A stretch of DNA of 64,000 nt from Bradyrhizobium archetypum. Lineage in GTDB: Bacteria > Pseudomonadota > Alphaproteobacteria > Rhizobiales > Xanthobacteraceae. The translations under genes and the position numbers were made by a program. Of the stretch, positions 26,165 through 35,137 are shown one piece after another. Positions within the stretch are counted from its first letter, which is position 1. Every line of letters begins with the position of its first letter. The notes under the pieces were generated by a model. The model did no database searches, was not told where the DNA came from, and was given only the letters and a program-made list of their open reading frames with translations. The stretch lies in NCBI RefSeq assembly GCF_013114835.1, contig NZ_JAAVLW010000008.1:1-64000 (forward strand), read 5' to 3'.

Positions 26165-27574
26165 TTAAGGTATCTCGTACACCACCATCTTGTCGGCGAT
26201 GCCGCGCAGCGCGGCTTCCTTCTGGATCGGCCTGATCGCCTCCTTCGCCAGGATCGTGGCGACCCCGGGCGACTCGATCACAGGTCCGGTGATGTGGATT
26301 TCCTGCGAGGTCGACAGGCTCTGCACCCGCGATGCGATGTTGACGGTCTGGCCGAAATAATCCTGCCGCTCGTTCAGCATCACCGCCAGGCACGGGCCTT
26401 CGTGAATGCCGATCTTGACGATCAAATCCTCCCGGCCGCGCTCGGCATTGAGCGTCGCCATCGCCGCGCGCATGCGCAGGCCTGCGACGATCGCGTGCTC
26501 CGGCCGGATGAACGTCGCCATCACGGCATCGCCGATTGTCTTCACCACCGCCCCCTTCTCGGAGGCGATGATTTCGAGCAGCGCATGGAAATGCGCCCGC
26601 ACCAGATCGAAGGCGGCGAGATCGCCGACCCGTTCATAGAGCGCGGTGGAGCCCTTCAGATCCGTGAACAGGAAGGTCAGCGAGGTGATTTTCAGGCGCT
26701 GATCGACGTTGAGATTGTCCGCCTTGAACACGTCGCGGAAGGTCTGGTTCGACAGCATTCGCTTGGCGGTCAGGATCGGCTTGCGCTTGCCGAGCAGCTC
26801 ATGGAGCGTGTCGTTGGCGACCCAGACTGCAGGAAGTACCCGGGTATCGGTCTGGTTCTCCAGTGACAGGCGCAGCGGTCCCGGGCGCATTACCGTCGAG
26901 CCGGTCGGCGCGTGCAGCTTGTTGAAGACGATCGAAAACTGCTGCCGCTCGCGGCTCGGCTCGCCCTGAATATCGAAGAAATGAGCAGAATGCGTCACCG
27001 GCTCGAACACGATCACGAACTGATTGGGCAGTTGCAGCGACAGTACCGCCTTCTCACCCGGCGGCAACTCGATGGCCTCGAGCGAGACCTCATCGATCAG
27101 CCGCTGGATCGACTCCTCGCTGAGGTCCATCCCCGAGCTCCAGAACATCTGGCGGTTATATTCCCAGATCGGCAGCGTATTGGGATCATGCGCTGCGATG
27201 CGCCGGACGCGCGGGCTGACCGTAAACGCGACCTCGACGCGGTCGTCGACCGATGCCTCATAGCCTTGGGCGCATAGCGCGCAATTGTAATCGTCGTGAC
27301 GCAGCGATTTCAGCGTGTTGTGCGCGCCGAGCACGCCGCCACAGCCGGGGCACAGCACATTCCATGTGAGGTCGAACAGCCCGAGCCGCGCCGAATGCAG
27401 AAAGGCCGAAATGACTTTTTCCTCGTCCAGCCCGTAGCGCGCGGCAAAATCGAGAAGGTTGATCCGGTTGAGATCGCGATCCTCGCCATTGGCGATCAGC
27501 CGCGAGATGGCGTCGACGACCGCGGGATCGGCGGTCTGCCGCAGAACGGAGAACTGGGCCCGGGTATCGCTCAT
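26165..27574 (-). CDS. Class III adenylate/guanylate cyclase with N-terminal DUF5939-like and zinc-ribbon region
   Basis: 469 residues. Residues 1-290 resemble the DUF5939 regulatory region, with a zinc-ribbon-like pair C75xxC78 and C98xxC101. The catalytic domain (about 295-440) has FTDLKGSTALYERVGD and GDAVMATF with the two metal-binding Asp, and DYFGQTVNIASRVQ with the transition-state Asn and Arg. Those residues suggest an active enzyme; adenylate is the more likely substrate but is not proven. The ribbon suggests metal- or redox-dependent control. The Crp/Fnr regulator at 12102 has a cyclic-nucleotide-type fold, but no link is shown. It lies downstream of the P450 gene, 104 bases away on the same strand. 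Confidence 0.88.
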   Translation of the reverse strand: MSDTRAQFSVLRQTADPAVVDAISRLIANGEDRDLNRINLLDFAARYGLDEEKVISAFLHSARLGLFDLTWNVLCPGCGGVLGAHNTLKSLRHDDYNCALCAQGYEASVDDRVEVAFTVSPRVRRIAAHDPNTLPIWEYNRQMFWSSGMDLSEESIQRLIDEVSLEAIELPPGEKAVLSLQLPNQFVIVFEPVTHSAHFFDIQGEPSRERQQFSIVFNKLHAPTGSTVMRPGPLRLSLENQTDTRVLPAVWVANDTLHELLGKRKPILTAKRMLSNQTFRDVFKADNLNVDQRLKITSLTFLFTDLKGSTALYERVGDLAAFDLVRAHFHALLEIIASEKGAVVKTIGDAVMATFIRPEHAIVAGLRMRAAMATLNAERGREDLIVKIGIHEGPCLAVMLNERQDYFGQTVNIASRVQSLSTSQEIHITGPVIESPGVATILAKEAIRPIQKEAALRGIADKMVVYEIP

Positions 27575-27678
27575 GGTGACAACCTAGATGACGCTGCTGA
27601 GGCGGCTGCGCAAGGTGAGCTTGGTTGTTTGACGCATTTTCCTCGCGCGACCCGGCAATCCGCTCAATCAACAAAATG

Positions 27679-29064
27679 CTACCGCGGGGTGATGGCAAAC
27701 ATCGGCGAACGGTCGGGCTGGGTGGTTACCACGCCAATCGGCTTCACCGGCTCCTTGTCGACCAGCGTGACGCGAAACGCGCCGATCATCCTGGCCAGCG
27801 CCAGCGTCGCTTCGACCAGTGCGAAATGCGCCCCGATGCAGACGCGCGGGCCGACGCCGAACGGCAGATAGGCGAAGCGGTCGGGCGGCGTGCCGGTCAT
27901 GAAGCGAGCCGGGGTAAAGGCGTTCGGATCGCGCCAGAGCTTTTCGTGCCGGTGCAACAGCCACGGCGCGATCAGGATCACGTCCTTTTTCTTGACGGGC
28001 AGGCCAGCGACCGTATCGGGTCCGGACGCCGCACGTGCGATCAGAAACGCCGGCGGATAGAGCCGCATCGTTTCGTCCAGCACGGCGCGAGTGAATTTCA
28101 GCCGCTCGACATCGAGCGCGCCGCTGGCGGTCACGCCCTGCACTTCCTTCGCCACCTCCTCCTGCGTGGCGGGATCGAGCGCCAGCAGATAGAGCGCCCA
28201 GAACAGCGCGGTCGCGGTGGTCTCGTGGCCGGCCAGAATCATGGTCGCGACCTGATCGCCGAGCTGGTCGTCGGTAAAGGCCTCACCGGTTTCCGGATCG
28301 CGCGCCTCGCCGATCAGGTCGAACAGATCGCGCGCCGGCGCGCCCTCGTTCTTGCCGGCGGCGCGGCGTTCGGCCATCAGCATGCCGACGAAAGCCGTCC
28401 AGCGCTTGCGGAAGCGCGCGCGGGACAAATCCTGCGGGCTCGGCCAATTCAGCGGCAGCAACAGATCGAGAAAATTCGGTCGTGCCAGCCGCGCGCCATA
28501 CTCCATCACAAAATCGCGCAAGGCGGCGCCGTGGCGGTCCATCCCGAACGAGAACATCGTGCGTCCGGCGATTTCGAGCGTCATCCGCTGCATCGCCTGC
28601 CGCAGATCGACGGGCGCGTTGCTGGCGGCTCTGAGCTTGGCGACGGTCTCGTCTGTCGCGGTCACCATGTGCGGCACGAGCGTCATCACCGCGCGCGGCG
28701 TGAACGCCGGCGCGAGCGTCCGGCGCTGGTACTTCCACGCGCGCCCTTCGGCGATCAGAAGACCTTGGCCCAATATCGGTCGCAACACCCGGAAGCTGAC
28801 CGGCGTGCGCGTATAGTTTTCATAATTGTCGACCAGCACATGCTTGATCGCATCAGGTGCGTTGAGGATGAAGCTGCTGCGCCCGAAGAAGCGGCCCTGG
28901 ACGATATCTTCCTCGTAGGCCCGCTGGCCCCACATTTCGATCGGGCTTTCGCGGATCGCCTTCATTCGCCCGAACAGCGTCATGTCCTCGGGCGCCCGCG
29001 GCGGACTCGGCGGCACCAGCGGCGAGCGCGCCACCGGTATGTCGTAGGCTTCGGCGATACTCAT
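27679..29064 (-). CDS. Cytochrome P450
   Basis: 461 residues. The heme-binding loop is FGVGPRVCIGAHFA, Cys ligand about C409. The I-helix oxygen-binding motif AGHETTA and the K-helix ExxR in ETMRLYPPAF are present, with the PxRF-type segment NAFTPARFM. Length and motifs are of a soluble bacterial P450. It hydroxylates or oxidises an unknown hydrophobic substrate with electrons from a ferredoxin system not seen in this window. The protein lacks a signal or anchor. It is upstream of the cyclase gene on the same strand and divergent from the MFS gene, with a palindromic repeat between. Confidence 0.95.
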   Translation of the reverse strand: MSIAEAYDIPVARSPLVPPSPPRAPEDMTLFGRMKAIRESPIEMWGQRAYEEDIVQGRFFGRSSFILNAPDAIKHVLVDNYENYTRTPVSFRVLRPILGQGLLIAEGRAWKYQRRTLAPAFTPRAVMTLVPHMVTATDETVAKLRAASNAPVDLRQAMQRMTLEIAGRTMFSFGMDRHGAALRDFVMEYGARLARPNFLDLLLPLNWPSPQDLSRARFRKRWTAFVGMLMAERRAAGKNEGAPARDLFDLIGEARDPETGEAFTDDQLGDQVATMILAGHETTATALFWALYLLALDPATQEEVAKEVQGVTASGALDVERLKFTRAVLDETMRLYPPAFLIARAASGPDTVAGLPVKKKDVILIAPWLLHRHEKLWRDPNAFTPARFMTGTPPDRFAYLPFGVGPRVCIGAHFALVEATLALARMIGAFRVTLVDKEPVKPIGVVTTQPDRSPMFAITPR

Positions 29065-29088
29065 GGGTGCCTACCCCGTGACCCGGAT

Positions 29089-29152
29089 GAGCGAGGCGAT
29101 ATCCGGGATCTTGCCAAGCCCCGCATATCGCTGCGCTCATGCGGGCTACAAT
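29089..29152. repeat. Palindromic repeat in the P450/MFS divergent region
   Basis: Contains CCCGGATGAGCGAGGCGATA with its partial complement ATCGCTGCGCTCATGCGGGC. It is another of the dispersed GC-rich inverted repeats and lies in the promoter region shared by the two divergent genes. Confidence 0.6.
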
Positions 29153-29310
29153 CGTATCTAAGTCTCCGATCCGGGCGGCGCAAAGGCGCCGGGTCAAACA
29201 ACGGCCAGTATAACGACCTAACTACTGGACAGAACAAGGTTTTCGCAGGCATCTCTTGAGGGCTGCAGGAATCATCGTCGGGCCATTTAGCAGCCCAACC
29301 GGAACCGGAC

Positions 29311-30990
29311 ATGACCGAACCGCCGAAGCGCTCCGATAGTATCACCGCACCGCTGCGGCATTCGGTGTTCCGGCGCATCTGGCTGGCGAGCCTGCTGTCG
29401 AACCTGGGCATCCTGATCCAGGGCGTGGGTGCAGCCTGGGCGATGACGCAGATGACGTCATCCGCCGACAAGGTCGCGCTGGTGCAGACCGCGCTGATGC
29501 TGCCGATCATGCTGATCTCGATGCCGGCCGGCGCCATCGCCGACATGCACGACCGCCGCGTCGTCGCGATGGTGTCGCTGCTGATCGCACTGACCGGCGC
29601 GACCGCCCTGACCGTGCTGTCGTGGTTCAGCCTCGTCACGCCCAATGTGCTCTTGCTGTTCTGTTTCATCGTCGGCACCGGCATGGCGTTGATGGGACCG
29701 GCCTGGCAGTCTTCGGTCAGCGAGCAGGTACCGCCCGAGACCTTGCCGGCGGCGGTCGCGCTCAACGGCATCAGCTACAACATCGCGCGCAGTTTTGGCC
29801 CCGCGGTCGGCGGCATCATCGTCGCAACCGCGGGCGCGGTTGCCGCCTTCGCCATCAACGCAGTGCTGTATCTGCCGCTGCTGATCGTGCTGTTTCTCTG
29901 GCAGCGGGTCCATGAGCCGTCGCGGCTGCCGCGCGAGCGGCTCAACCGCGCGATGGTCTCCGGCGTGCGCTACATCACCAATTCGCCGTCGATCAAGATC
30001 GTGCTGACCCGCACGCTCGTCACCGGCATCATCGGCGGCTCGATCTCGGCTCTGATGCCGCTGGTCGCGCGCGACCTCCTGCATGGCGGCGCGCAGACCT
30101 ATGGCGTCATGCTGGGCGCCTTCGGCATGGGCGCCGTGTTCGGCGCGTTGAACATCGGTGCGGTGCGCAGGCAATTGAGCGGTGAGGCCGCGGTGCGTGC
30201 CTGCACGATATCGTTGGCCGGCGCGCTCGCCGCTGTTGCGCTGAGCAAGAGCGCCATTCTGACCGCAATTGCGCTGGTGCTCGCCGGCGCGGTGTGGATG
30301 CTGGCAGTTGCGCTGTTCAATATCGGCGTGCAGCTCTCGGCGCCGCGCTGGGTGGCGGGGCGCTCGCTGGCGGCATTCCAGGCCGCGATTGCCGGCGGCA
30401 TCGCGATCGGAAGCTGGGGCTGGGGCCACCTCACCGACATCGCCGGCGTCGAGGTGGCGCTCCTGGTCTCCGCCGGATTGATGCTGCTCTCCCCGCTACT
30501 CGGCATCTGGCTGCGCATGCCGCCGGTCGGCGCGCGCTATGAGCCGCCCGCCGAGGCGCTGGCCGATCCCGAGGTACGACTGTCGCTGACGGGACGCAGC
30601 GGCCCGCTGGTGGTGGAGATCGAGTACCGTGTCGCGCAGGACAATGCGCGCGCGTTCCACAATGTGATGCAGGAGGTGCAACTCAGCCGGCAGCGCAACG
30701 GCGCCTATGGCTGGTCGATCGCGCGCGACATCGCCGATCCCGAATTGTGGACCGAGCGCTACCACTGCCCGACCTGGCTCGATTATCTGCGCCAGCGCAG
30801 CCGGGCGACGCAGTCCGAGCGAGCCCTGCACCAGCGCGCGATCGACTTTCACCTCGGACCGGAGCCGATCCGCGTCCGCCGCATGCTGGAGCGGCCGTTC
30901 GGCTCGGTGCGCTGGAAGGAAGATACCCCCGACCGCGCTGCCAATGAGGTCTTGCCGGTGGTCGCAACCGCGGCCGGCAGCAGCACGTAA
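29311..30990 (+). CDS. MFS transporter (MFS_3/EntS-like) with C-terminal cytoplasmic domain
   Basis: 559 residues. The first 410 residues have about 11-12 transmembrane segments and MFS features such as the GP in FGPAVGGIIVA and the motif-A-like GAIADMHDRRVVAM, characteristic of the enterobactin-exporter-like MFS_3 group. The last about 140 residues are soluble (VEIEYRVAQDNARAFHNVMQ, then WTERYHCPTWLDYLRQRSRA) and resemble an antibiotic-biosynthesis-monooxygenase-like fold that is joined to this transporter family. The cargo is unknown; siderophores and other small molecules are typical. Its position divergent from a P450 is suggestive of drug or terpenoid handling but this is inference only. 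Confidence 0.92.
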   Translation: MTEPPKRSDSITAPLRHSVFRRIWLASLLSNLGILIQGVGAAWAMTQMTSSADKVALVQTALMLPIMLISMPAGAIADMHDRRVVAMVSLLIALTGATALTVLSWFSLVTPNVLLLFCFIVGTGMALMGPAWQSSVSEQVPPETLPAAVALNGISYNIARSFGPAVGGIIVATAGAVAAFAINAVLYLPLLIVLFLWQRVHEPSRLPRERLNRAMVSGVRYITNSPSIKIVLTRTLVTGIIGGSISALMPLVARDLLHGGAQTYGVMLGAFGMGAVFGALNIGAVRRQLSGEAAVRACTISLAGALAAVALSKSAILTAIALVLAGAVWMLAVALFNIGVQLSAPRWVAGRSLAAFQAAIAGGIAIGSWGWGHLTDIAGVEVALLVSAGLMLLSPLLGIWLRMPPVGARYEPPAEALADPEVRLSLTGRSGPLVVEIEYRVAQDNARAFHNVMQEVQLSRQRNGAYGWSIARDIADPELWTERYHCPTWLDYLRQRSRATQSERALHQRAIDFHLGPEPIRVRRMLERPFGSVRWKEDTPDRAANEVLPVVATAAGSST

Positions 30991-31150
30991 TTTTACGGAA
31001 GCGCCGGATGGCGTGGTGCGCTCAGCCGCGCCGTTAACCTCATCGCATTGGCATAACGTATTCCTTGCCAAAGCTTGGTAGCGGCCTCTAGAGTTCCCCC
31101 AATCAATGATGACCGGCCGACCAAGGACCGGTCTAACCGGGAGGACCCTC

Positions 31151-32290
31151 ATGACCAAACCAACCAGGGACAAAACTTCGACGCGCCGCCGCTTCCTGAA
31201 AGTGGCTGCCGCAGGGGCTGCGACGGCAGTTGCCGCGCCGAGCGTCGTCAGCGCCCAGGGGCCGATCAGCATGCGCTGGCAGAGCACCTGGCCGTCAAAG
31301 GACATTTTCCACGAATACGCCCTCGACTACGCCAAGAAGGTCAATGATATGACCGGCGGCGAGTTGAAGATCGAGGTGCTGCCCGCAGGCGCCGTGGTGC
31401 CGGCGTTCGGCTTGCTCGATGCGGTGTCGAAGGGCGTGCTCGACGGTGGCCATGGCGTGCTGGTCTATCACTACGGCAAGCAAACCGCGCTGGCACTGTG
31501 GGGCTCGGGGCCGGGCTTTGCGATGGACGCCAACATGCTGCTGGCCTGGCACCGCTATGGCGGCGGCAAGGAGCTGCTCGAAAAGCTCTACGCCTCGATC
31601 AACGCCAACGTGGTTTCCTTCCCCTACGGGCCGATGCCGACCCAGCCGTTCGGCTGGTTCAAGAAGCCGATCTCGAAGATCGATGACGTCAAGGGCCTCA
31701 AGTTCCGCACCGTCGGCATCTCCATTGACGTGTATTCGGGCATGGGCGCGGCCGTGAACGCGCTGCCCGGCGGTGAAATCGTAGCTGCCATGGACCGCGG
31801 GCTGCTCGACGCGGCCGAGTTCAACAACGCAACCTCCGACCGCGTGCTCGGCTTCCCCGACGTCTCCAAGGTCTGCATGCTGCAGAGCTATCACCAGAAC
31901 GCCGAGCAGTTCGAGATCATGTTCAACAAGGACAAGTACAACGCGCTGCCCGACAAGATGAAGGCGATCATCGCCAACGCGGTGGACGCGGCCTCGGCAG
32001 ACATGTCCTGGAAGGCGATCGACCGCTACTCGAAGGACTATGTCGAGCTGCAGAGCAAGGACAACGTGAAGTTCTACAAGACACCCGACGCGATCCTGAA
32101 GCGGCAACTCGAGATCTATGACGAGGTAGCCAAGAAAAAGGCGTCGGAGAACCCGCTATTCAAGGAGATCATCCAGTCTCAGATCGAGTTCGCCAAGCGC
32201 GCGACCCAGTGGGAGCAGGATACCGTGGTGAACCGCCGCATGGCCTACGACCACTATTTCGGGCCGAACGCCGCGGCGAAGAAACTCTGA
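31151..32290 (+). CDS. TRAP transporter substrate-binding protein, DctP type (keto-acid-binding-like branch)
   Basis: 379 residues from ATG 31151, preceded by GGGAGGACCC. The N-terminus has a twin-arginine signal (TRRRFLKVAAAGAATAVAAP). DctP features are the RGG/PGGEI-type segment ALPGGEIVAAMDRGLLDAAE, FRTVGISIDVYSGMGAAVN and the long C-terminal helix bundle. The AMDRGLLDAAEFNNATSDRV stretch resembles the TakP/lactate-binding branch, so a 2-oxo acid or hydroxy acid is a fair guess. It is the first gene of a complete dctPQM-type operon, separated from DctQ by 94 bases carrying a hairpin (32308). Confidence 0.95.
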   Translation: MTKPTRDKTSTRRRFLKVAAAGAATAVAAPSVVSAQGPISMRWQSTWPSKDIFHEYALDYAKKVNDMTGGELKIEVLPAGAVVPAFGLLDAVSKGVLDGGHGVLVYHYGKQTALALWGSGPGFAMDANMLLAWHRYGGGKELLEKLYASINANVVSFPYGPMPTQPFGWFKKPISKIDDVKGLKFRTVGISIDVYSGMGAAVNALPGGEIVAAMDRGLLDAAEFNNATSDRVLGFPDVSKVCMLQSYHQNAEQFEIMFNKDKYNALPDKMKAIIANAVDAASADMSWKAIDRYSKDYVELQSKDNVKFYKTPDAILKRQLEIYDEVAKKKASENPLFKEIIQSQIEFAKRATQWEQDTVVNRRMAYDHYFGPNAAAKKL

Positions 32291-32307
32291 TAACGAAATA
32301 AACACGC

Positions 32308-32343
32308 AAGGCGCCGCCCGGACCACCTCCCGGACGGTGCCTT
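32308..32343 (+). terminator. Hairpin between DctP and DctQ genes (partial terminator or mRNA processing site)
   Basis: AAGGCGCCGCCCGG pairs with CCGGACGGTGCCTT-like bases on the 3' side (about 14 bases with one bulge). It is followed by GTGCTATGTTT, so only weakly T-rich. Such hairpins allow more receptor than membrane subunit to be made; here that is inference from position. Confidence 0.65.
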
Positions 32344-32384
32344 GTGCTATGTTTGGGACCATTTCTTTTGCAGAAGCGTATCAC

Positions 32385-33053
32385 ATGAATGTCCAGCGTT
32401 TACTGCACACGATCGACGGCATCTCGACCTGGGTGGGCAAGGCAACCGCCTGGCTGATGATCCTGCTGATGAGCGTCGTCTGCATCGAAGTGTTCAAGCG
32501 TTATGCCGTGAACATGCCGACGGCTTGGATCTTCGACGCCGAGAACATGATGTATGGGTCGCTGTTCATGCTGGCCGGCGCCTATACGCTGGCGCAGAAC
32601 GCCCATGTCCGGGGCGATTTCCTGTATTCCTCGATGCGCCCACGCACCCAGGCCGCGCTCGACCTCGTTCTCTATTTCGTGTTCTTCATCCCGGGCATCG
32701 CAGCGCTGATCTATGCCGGCTACTTCTACGCCGCGGATTCCTGGCACATCAACGAGCATTCCAACGTCACGGCCGAGGGACCGCCGGTCTACCATTTCAA
32801 GACGGTGATCCCGATCGCCGGCGCGCTGATCATGCTGCAGGGGATCGCCGAGATCATCCGCTGCATCGTCTGCCTGAAGACCGGCGAATGGCCGAGCCGG
32901 CTCGCCGACGTCGCCGAGACCGACGTCATCGAGGAGCAGCTCGCGCACTCTGAATTCGTGGACGAGGAATCGCGCAAGCTCGCCATCGCGGGCGCGCAGC
33001 GCATCGACGAAATGGCGCGGCAGCGGGGCATGGGCGGGGACCTGAACACATGA
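32385..33053 (+). CDS. TRAP transporter small membrane subunit, DctQ type
   Basis: 222 residues from ATG 32385; Shine-Dalgarno weak, which is common for the second gene of such operons. Four transmembrane helices are visible: ATAWLMILLMSVVCIEVFKR, YGSLFMLAGAYTLAQNAHVR, ALDLVLYFVFFIPGIAALIY and VIPIAGALIMLQGIAEIIRC. The C-terminal 55 residues are charged (VAETDVIEEQLAHSEFVDEE) and longer than the usual DctQ. The stop overlaps the DctM start (ATGA), showing tight coupling of the two membrane subunits. Confidence 0.94.
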   Translation: MNVQRLLHTIDGISTWVGKATAWLMILLMSVVCIEVFKRYAVNMPTAWIFDAENMMYGSLFMLAGAYTLAQNAHVRGDFLYSSMRPRTQAALDLVLYFVFFIPGIAALIYAGYFYAADSWHINEHSNVTAEGPPVYHFKTVIPIAGALIMLQGIAEIIRCIVCLKTGEWPSRLADVAETDVIEEQLAHSEFVDEESRKLAIAGAQRIDEMARQRGMGGDLNT

Positions 33054-34798
33054 GCGATCCAGCACTCGGCCTGTTGATGCTGACGCTCATCGTCGTCGTC
33101 ATCATGATGGGCTTCGCCACGGCCTTCACGCTGATGGGCCTCGGCATGTTCTTCGGCTTCATCGCCTTCTACGATCCGTCGCAGAACTGGACGCACAACA
33201 AGGTGTTCGAGCTGATGGTCCAGCGCACCTACGGCGCGATGACCAACGACGTCTTGATATCCATCCCGCTATTCGTGCTGATGGGCTATGTGATGGAGCG
33301 CGGCGCGCTGGTCGACAAGATGTTCTATTCGATCCAGCTCGCCTTCCGCCGCCTGCCCGCTTCGCTTGCGGTCGCGACCCTGATCGTCTGCACCTTCTGG
33401 GGCATCGCCTCCGGCCTCGTCGGCGCGGTGGTGGTGCTGATGGGCGTGATCGCCTTCAACCCGATGCTGCGCGCCGGCTATGACGTGAGGCTCGCCTCCG
33501 GCGTCATCACCGCGGGCGGCACGCTCGGCATCCTGATCCCGCCGTCGGTGATGATCATCGTCTATGCCGCAGTCGCCGGCCAGTCGGTGGTGAAGCTCTA
33601 TGCCGCGGCGATGTTCCCCGGCTTCTTCCTGGCGTTCCTCTATCTCGTCTATGTCGTCGGCTGGGCGATGATCAATCCGAGGGTTGCCCCGCCGCTGCCG
33701 GAGGAACAGACGCGCGTTCCCGTCCCTGAATGGATCACGAAATTCTCCACCCTCTATTCGCCGAATCTGTTCGTCGGCCTGTTCAGGGCGCTGTTATCGC
33801 CCGCCAAGGCGAAGACGCTTCAGATCGATGGCAAGCCGATGGGCTATGGCGCGATCGTGCAGAACTTCACCATATCGCTGGTGCCGTTCCTGCTGCCCAC
33901 GATCACGCTCGCCACGGTCTGGTGGTACGTAGTTATTCACCAGCAGGCCGGCGCTGCGGGCGAAGCCATCGAAGGCCTGCAACAGCTCGGCAGCGCGCAA
34001 GAGGCCAAGGAATTGTCTCCGGCCGAAAAGGGACCGGACACCCAGTTCTATATCTGGTTCGCGGTATCGGCTGTGGTGCTCGCAGCATGGACGGCGCGCT
34101 CTTATTTGCGCATGAACGGCGAGCGCTTCGAGGTACTCAAGCTGCTGACGTCCTCGGTTATGCCGCTCGGCATCCTCACCGTCGTCGTGCTGGCGGTGAT
34201 CCTGTTCGGTATCACCACGGCGACCGAATCCGCCGGCGTTGGCGCCGCCGGCGCCTTCATTCTCGCCTTCCACGCCCGCACGCTCGACTGGAAGCGCACC
34301 AAGGAGGCGGTGTTCCTGACCGCCAAGACGACCGCGATGGTGTGCTGGCTGTTCGTCGGAAGCGCGCTGTTCTCGGCGGTGTTCGCCATCCTCGGCGGCC
34401 AGGCACTTCTGGAAAGCTGGGTGCTCTCGCTCAACATGTCGCCGGTGCAGTTCATGATCCTGTCGCAGGCGATCATCTTCGTGCTCGGCTGGCCACTGGA
34501 GTGGACCGAGATCATCATCATCTTTGTGCCGATCTTCCTGCCGATGCTGAAGCATTTCGGCATCGACCCGATCCTGTGGGGCACGCTGGTGTTCGTGAAC
34601 CTGCAGGCGGCGTTCCTGTCTCCGCCGGTGGCGATGTCGGCGTTCTACCTCAAGGGCGTCGCGCCGAAGCATGTCACGCTGAACCAGATCTTCGCGGGCA
34701 TGATGCCCTACATGCTGATCGTGATCCTGTGCATGGTGATCATGTATCTGTGGCCCGGCATGACGCTGTGGCTGCCGAACTATCTCTACGGAGGCTAG
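33050..34798 (+). CDS. TRAP transporter large permease subunit, DctM type, with enlarged central region
   Basis: 582 residues, about 150 more than the usual 425-430. The N-terminal half (FATAFTLMGLGMFFGFIAFY, PLFVLMGYVMERGALVDKMF, GTLGILIPPSVMIIVYAAVA) and C-terminal half (GITTATESAGVGAAGAFILA, HFGIDPILWGTLVFVNLQAA) are typical of sodium-coupled elevator-type TRAP permeases. Between residues about 205 and 370 lies an extra segment with its own hydrophobic helices and a charged loop (EGLQQLGSAQEAKELSPAEK). It couples sodium flow to uptake of the DctP-bound acid. Start overlaps the DctQ stop by ATGA. The gene is the last of the operon, followed by a hairpin at 34805. Confidence 0.95.
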   Translation: MSDPALGLLMLTLIVVVIMMGFATAFTLMGLGMFFGFIAFYDPSQNWTHNKVFELMVQRTYGAMTNDVLISIPLFVLMGYVMERGALVDKMFYSIQLAFRRLPASLAVATLIVCTFWGIASGLVGAVVVLMGVIAFNPMLRAGYDVRLASGVITAGGTLGILIPPSVMIIVYAAVAGQSVVKLYAAAMFPGFFLAFLYLVYVVGWAMINPRVAPPLPEEQTRVPVPEWITKFSTLYSPNLFVGLFRALLSPAKAKTLQIDGKPMGYGAIVQNFTISLVPFLLPTITLATVWWYVVIHQQAGAAGEAIEGLQQLGSAQEAKELSPAEKGPDTQFYIWFAVSAVVLAAWTARSYLRMNGERFEVLKLLTSSVMPLGILTVVVLAVILFGITTATESAGVGAAGAFILAFHARTLDWKRTKEAVFLTAKTTAMVCWLFVGSALFSAVFAILGGQALLESWVLSLNMSPVQFMILSQAIIFVLGWPLEWTEIIIIFVPIFLPMLKHFGIDPILWGTLVFVNLQAAFLSPPVAMSAFYLKGVAPKHVTLNQIFAGMMPYMLIVILCMVIMYLWPGMTLWLPNYLYGG

Positions 34799-34804
34799 AG
34801 CCTT

Positions 34805-34832
34805 CCCGGATCTGATTGAAATCAGATCCGGG
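34805..34832 (+). terminator. Strong hairpin after the TRAP operon
   Basis: CCCGGATCTGAT / ATCAGATCCGGG is a perfect 12-base stem with a TGAA loop, starting 7 bases after the DctM stop. The following CCAGTTTCC is not a clear T-run, so it may be a repeat-type 3' structure rather than an intrinsic terminator. The downstream bases to about 34893 (GCGAACCGGTATCC, CGCTCGAAAACGCC) match the dispersed repeat type. Confidence 0.7.
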
Positions 34833-34909
34833 CCAGTTTCCTGTTTGACCCGTTTTCTTGACGCGAACCGGTATCCGCTTCGCTCGAAAACGCCAAGTTA
34901 CTGACTCTG

Positions 34910-35137
34910 TCACTGCCCATGGCTCGCCAGCATCTGCTGGCAGCCCTTGCTGATCTTCGCGCGGTTCTGCTTCAGGCAGGCCAGCACGATCTGGTCGCCA
35001 TCCTGCATATGTGCCCGGCAGTAGCGCGAGACGTCACGCGAGCAGGCATCGTGCCCCTTCTGCCGGTCCTGCGGCGTCTGAGCCGAGGCGGCTGACGTGA
35101 TCAGAACCAGGGGAATGACGAAAAGGATCTTGGTCAT
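34910..35137 (-). CDS. Small secreted cysteine-rich protein
   Basis: 75 residues from ATG 35137, which gives a clean signal peptide (ILFVIPLVLITSAASAQ). The longer frame to 35218 would put the signal inside and is rejected. The mature peptide, about 55 residues, has four Cys (HDACSRDVSRYCRAHMQDGD, VLACLKQNRAKISKGCQQML), a spacing that recalls the Cys-rich repeats of Golgi GLG1-like proteins. Function unknown; probably a disulfide-bonded periplasmic peptide. The neighbour at 35384 has the same layout. Confidence 0.75.
   Translation of the reverse strand: MTKILFVIPLVLITSAASAQTPQDRQKGHDACSRDVSRYCRAHMQDGDQIVLACLKQNRAKISKGCQQMLASHGQ

Noticed and set aside
27625..29259. 544-codon frame opposite the P450
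   Set aside because: Antisense shadow; P450 heme and I-helix motifs are on the reverse strand.
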